From assembly GCA_028275205.1 (NCBI GenBank), contig JAPWVB010000015.1:1-16649 (forward strand): a stretch of 16,649 nucleotides of DNA. Reading direction: 5' to 3'. The translations under genes were made by a program, and so were the position numbers. This DNA comes from Candidatus Acetothermia bacterium (GTDB lineage: Bacteria; Bipolaricaulota; Bipolaricaulia; RBG-16-55-9; DRXL01). Below the pieces are notes generated by a model. It was not told the DNA's origin. It made no database searches and saw only the letters and a program-made list of their open reading frames with translations. Of this stretch, positions 14,176-16,649 are shown piece after piece (positions within the stretch are counted from its first letter, which is position 1; every line of letters begins with the position of its first letter).

Positions 14176-14264
14176 ATCACGGAAAGCACTGAAAGAAGCC
14201 ACGGAAAGCACGGAAGAAGACTCTTTCCGTGCTCTCCGTGGTTCTTCTGTGCCTTCCGTAATTC
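14174..14264 (+). repeat. Long imperfect hairpin built of CACGGAAAG-like repeats
   Basis: Left arm 14174-14215 pairs with right arm 14224-14264, about 36 of 42 positions by hand alignment, with two one-base bulges and a short loop near GAAGACTC. Inside the left arm the motif CACGGAAAG recurs (14179, 14200; variants at 14188 and 14209). It fills the whole gap between the stop of the 88-residue gene, which it overlaps by two bases, and the stop of the minus-strand propeller gene at 14270. It could end or stabilise transcripts from both sides. I recall palindromes with CACGGAA units in intergenic DNA of unrelated bacteria, which would fit a mobile palindromic element. Confidence 0.85.
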
Positions 14265-14269
14265 AAAAA

Positions 14270-15736
14270 CTAGCAGCCGGCGCGCTTGCTCAGCTGGAGC
14301 TTAATCGCCTGTCCGCGAATCCACTGCACCCAGACGAGATAGAGCGTATTCTGAGCGCTGACTGATATCTTCTCCTGCCAGTGGAGCGCCCCAAGATCCG
14401 TGAAGCGGATCGTCGGCGCCCCCATGGTCGAGTCGGGAAGATCTTCTTGAGGTTTCCACGTGGCCCCGCCATCTACCGAGCACGTGAAGCCAATGCCACC
14501 AGCCTTGCCCCCCGGCGAGGACGAGTATGTGACATAGAGGGCTTGCTTGCCGTCGGTCGCGATATACGGGAAGCCGCCGTCTTTCGCGATGGGTTTGCTC
14601 CCCTCCGCACACGTCACTTTATTCCCATCGCGCGTGCAGCGATTATAGTGAATGTCAGCATTGTTCGGGTTGGTCGTGTCGTCGTCGTTGACCGTATGGA
14701 TAGCCCCATCTTCGGTAACGGCGACAAAGGGGCCATCGGAGAACCCGGAGTTCTGGCTCAAGTTCGCCAGCTCTCCCCAGGTCTTCCCACAGTCCGTGGA
14801 GGCGCTCACGAAGACGTCCGGCGGTCGGACAGCTTGGGCCGTCGCGGCGTACATCACGCCATCTTTATCAACGTATGTTGAGGGGAAGCGCGTGTAGCTC
14901 TCAGGGAAGACATCTTGGCCGTTGGCGTCCTTGAACGCTTGCGCGGGTTCCCAGCTGACGCCGTCCTGAGAGCGACTGTAGAGGAGCTTGGTATAGTCTT
15001 CAGACCAGACGGCCCAGATCAACGGGAACCCATTCGTGGCGCACTGGCTGTGTGCGTTGATCCCCAGGTCCCACTGCCCCACGTAATCCCCCGTGCCGAT
15101 GTCGTGCACCCCAGAGCTCTCGGGGGTGTTGGACAGATTCGTTGGCGAAGCCGCCAGCGGGATGATCGCTTGAGGCACGGGATCGGGAGCGTAGGGATCG
15201 TTCTGTTGGATCTGTTCTGCGGGCGAGAGTGCCCCCGCGCTGGGCATGTTAGGAGGATTATCGGGCAGACCCTCGACGGTGGGCTTCGGGGCCCAGAAGC
15301 ACTGAGCGACGATCTCGGGGATACCCCCGCCGACATCCCAGTCTTGCCAGCCGACGCAGACGACGTCGCCGTCTTTGTAGCTGGCGACCTTGACGCGCGC
15401 CCCGATCACGATATCGCCGGCTTGCTTAATGCTATACTTTGTCCATGTCGCGCCGCCGTCCTTGGAGACGTGCAGAAAGACGAACCAATCTTGGCCGAGC
15501 AGGGCCGTGCTCGCGACGTAGAGAGAGTCGTCGTCAGCGGTCGCTGCATTGCGCTCGGAGAACGCGAAATCGCTCGAGAACCACCAACTGCCGGCCTTCG
15601 CTCCGGCTTGGCCGATGGTCATTGTTGTCCATTGGGCCTGATCTTGGGCCAAGCTATGTAGGCCGACGCTGTCAATGACGAAAACGACGGGCAGAAGCAT
15701 AGCTGTCACTGTTGCCCACTTCCAGAGAGAGTTCAT
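14270..15736 (-). CDS. Secreted Asp-box (BNR / sialidase-like fold) propeller protein
   Basis: A 488-residue exported protein. ATG 15734-15736 follows AGGAGG (15742-15747) by 5 nt. Signal peptide or anchor at about 1-30 (MNSLWKW, then a hydrophobic stretch, then SLAQ). Four Asp-box motifs (S-x-D-x-G-x-T-W) mark beta-propeller blades: SKDGGATW (91-98), SQDGVSW (256-262), STDCGKTW (313-320) and SVDGGATW (420-427). A Pro/Ser/Asn-rich segment (about 150-210) looks like a disordered insert. The fold is shared by sialidases and many non-enzymatic propellers; I see an RFPSTYVDKDG strand resembling a sialidase RIP-type region but no full catalytic set, so I do not call it a sialidase. The C-terminal half is clearly paralogous to the next minus-strand gene. 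Expression probably depends on readthrough of the terminator just upstream. Confidence 0.85.
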   Translation of the reverse strand: MNSLWKWATVTAMLLPVVFVIDSVGLHSLAQDQAQWTTMTIGQAGAKAGSWWFSSDFAFSERNAATADDDSLYVASTALLGQDWFVFLHVSKDGGATWTKYSIKQAGDIVIGARVKVASYKDGDVVCVGWQDWDVGGGIPEIVAQCFWAPKPTVEGLPDNPPNMPSAGALSPAEQIQQNDPYAPDPVPQAIIPLAASPTNLSNTPESSGVHDIGTGDYVGQWDLGINAHSQCATNGFPLIWAVWSEDYTKLLYSRSQDGVSWEPAQAFKDANGQDVFPESYTRFPSTYVDKDGVMYAATAQAVRPPDVFVSASTDCGKTWGELANLSQNSGFSDGPFVAVTEDGAIHTVNDDDTTNPNNADIHYNRCTRDGNKVTCAEGSKPIAKDGGFPYIATDGKQALYVTYSSSPGGKAGGIGFTCSVDGGATWKPQEDLPDSTMGAPTIRFTDLGALHWQEKISVSAQNTLYLVWVQWIRGQAIKLQLSKRAGC

Positions 15737-15749
15737 AGTTACCTCCTCA

Positions 15750-15791
15750 GAAAAAAGAAGAGAGGGGCTAAGCCCTCAAGCTTAGCCCCTC
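15750..15791 (-). terminator. Intrinsic terminator (possible attenuator) between the two propeller genes
   Basis: On the minus strand: GAGGGGCTAAGC (15791-15780), loop of six, GCTTAGCCCCTC (15773-15762), then TCTTCTTTTTTC (15761-15750). The stem is a perfect 12 bp. It starts 19 nt after the TAG of the upstream propeller gene. Its U-run ends only two bases before the AGGAGG site (15747-15742) of the downstream gene, so no promoter can fit between terminator and start codon. Confidence 0.9.
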
Positions 15792-15810
15792 AGCAGTCAT
15801 GAGTTTTGGT

Positions 15811-16649
15811 CTATTGACAGGGCTTGGGCAGAATGCCGAGCATGATGTTGCTCTTGCCCTCGCTGCGCCAGAACCACACGACATAGACGAAATGATCCAC
15901 AGCGACCTTGACGCGCGAGAGGACCGCGCCAAAGTCCGGATCTCTGTAGCCGCTGTTCCACTTGTTGTTGATATCCAACGGGTTCCACTTGCCTCCCGCA
16001 TCGCAGGAGTAGCTGAACCGCACTGCGTTGGCATTGCCATCATAGGAAGCGACATAGAGACCTGTCCCATCGGTAGCGATGTGCGGGAAGCCGCCGTCCC
16101 GATGGACAATGCCGCGCACGCAGGTCGCCGGATCCACGCCGATAACTTTACCCTCGCTATCTTTAGCAACAGCACAGGTGGTGACATTGATGTCCGCAGT
16201 GCCAGGAGCCGCGCCCTGATCCTCATCGTACACCACGTAGATCTTATCGCCCAGGCGTACGATCCCGCCCATATCGCTGAAGAGGCCAGTCGGGGTCATG
16301 TCCACGGGGCCCTTCCAGCTAGCGCACTGATCGCTGGAGTAATAGACCCAGACGTTCGGCCCAGGCGGATAGGAGACATCGCCGACAGCCACCCACACCC
16401 CACCATCCTTGTCGACATAGACCGTGGGATAGCGGTTGGGAGGCTCAGGGATGGGCAGCTTCGGGAACTCGCCACAGGGCTCAGGCGGTGGCAGTGGAGG
16501 CTGTGGCTGGGGAGGCTGAGGCCAGGGCCAGGGGAAAACAACCCTAGCAGCCTTCAGTGTGGTATAGTCCTCCGTCCAGATGGCATAAAGGATCTTCACG
16601 TTCAATCCAGGAGGAGTGAAGGCGTTATCGAAGTTGAAGCCGAACTCCT
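15811..16649 (-). CDS. Asp-box propeller protein, tandem paralogue (5' part beyond window edge)
   Basis: The frame stays open to the right edge (it reads EFGFNFDNAFTPPG before the TTG at 16605), so that TTG is not the start and the gene continues outside the window; 278 residues are visible. The shared blocks are WTEDYT, then YPTVYVDKDGG, HRDGGFPHIATDG and a final WF/WV strand, matching WSEDYT, FPSTYVDKDG, KDGGFPYIATDG and VWVQW in the neighbouring 488-residue protein. Two Asp-boxes are degenerate (SSDQCASW, SCDAGGKW). A proline-rich insert (16477-16533; 12 of 19 residues are Pro) sits where the neighbour has the blade motif SQDGVSW. It ends PKPCQ with TAG at 15811-15813, followed by the terminator. 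Probably secreted; the signal peptide is not visible. Enzyme function cannot be assigned. Confidence 0.85.
   Translation of the reverse strand, partial: EFGFNFDNAFTPPGLNVKILYAIWTEDYTTLKAARVVFPWPWPQPPQPQPPLPPPEPCGEFPKLPIPEPPNRYPTVYVDKDGGVWVAVGDVSYPPGPNVWVYYSSDQCASWKGPVDMTPTGLFSDMGGIVRLGDKIYVVYDEDQGAAPGTADINVTTCAVAKDSEGKVIGVDPATCVRGIVHRDGGFPHIATDGTGLYVASYDGNANAVRFSYSCDAGGKWNPLDINNKWNSGYRDPDFGAVLSRVKVAVDHFVYVVWFWRSEGKSNIMLGILPKPCQ

Noticed and set aside
14174..14264. Insertion sequence or transposon end
   Set aside because: No transposase frame or target duplication is visible; the element is a self-contained hairpin.
14270..15736. Calling the Asp-box protein a true sialidase
   Set aside because: Asp-boxes mark the fold only; the arginine triad, tyrosine and aspartate of the active site cannot be assigned by eye.
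16603..16605. TTG as the start of the right-edge propeller gene
   Set aside because: The frame is open on to the window edge with sensible residues, no signal peptide follows TTG, and homology to the paralogue begins mid-protein.

Overview
The window is GC-rich, gene-dense bacterial DNA. Shine-Dalgarno sites are strong (AGGAGG-type) and sigma70-like promoters can be read by eye. Two housekeeping genes, metK (its first few codons are cut off) and thrS, anchor it. Most of the rest encodes exported, modular, cell-surface or secreted proteins: von Willebrand A (VWA) domains, PKD domains, an uncharacterised beta-domain plus helix-pair module, and Asp-box (BNR) propellers. The style resembles large extracellular proteins of uncultured, possibly thermophilic lineages. 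Candidate phylum Bipolaricaulota (Acetothermia/OP1) is my best guess, but it rests on general likeness, not on a marker gene.

Layout, left to right. (1) metK ends at 1158. (2) A 750-residue secreted VWA/PKD protein (1246-3498) has its own extended -10 promoter and a textbook terminator. (3) A 36-codon single-span membrane peptide (3646-3756) sits behind a promoter with a palindrome over its -10 element; it converges on thrS (3760-5685, minus). (4) A 104-residue conserved protein of unknown function (5766-6080) diverges from thrS across a short promoter region centred on a palindrome. (5) After a 458-bp intergenic stretch with a promoter and leader hairpin comes a three-gene operon of secreted PKD proteins (6539-8677, 8680-10545, 10664-11380). 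A cluster of four hairpins fills the gap before its third gene. (6) A Lon-type AAA+ protease (11498-13912) overlaps, by ATGA, an 88-residue secreted protein (13909-14175). (7) A 91-bp imperfect hairpin built of CACGGAAAG-like repeats separates these from two minus-strand tandem paralogues, Asp-box propellers (14270-15736, and 15811 to the right edge). An intrinsic terminator lies between those two, directly against the ribosome-binding site of the downstream gene.

How it fits together. Three proteins share a two-part module: a beta domain with a GLxLDExLPxxW-type core, usually followed by a duplicated helical motif of the form I(S/D)xxxxQxxIxxWLxxxPV. It occurs twice in the 712-residue protein, once in the 621-residue protein, as the beta half only in the 238-residue protein, and as the helix pair only in the 88-residue protein behind the Lon gene. 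The helix pair recalls a dockerin whose calcium loops have been lost. This makes a surface-assembly system plausible, but no partner domain is visible, so the idea is inference. The most unusual items are this module family, the hairpin cluster at 10546-10640, the long hairpin at 14174-14264, and the terminator/ribosome-binding-site arrangement at 15742-15791.
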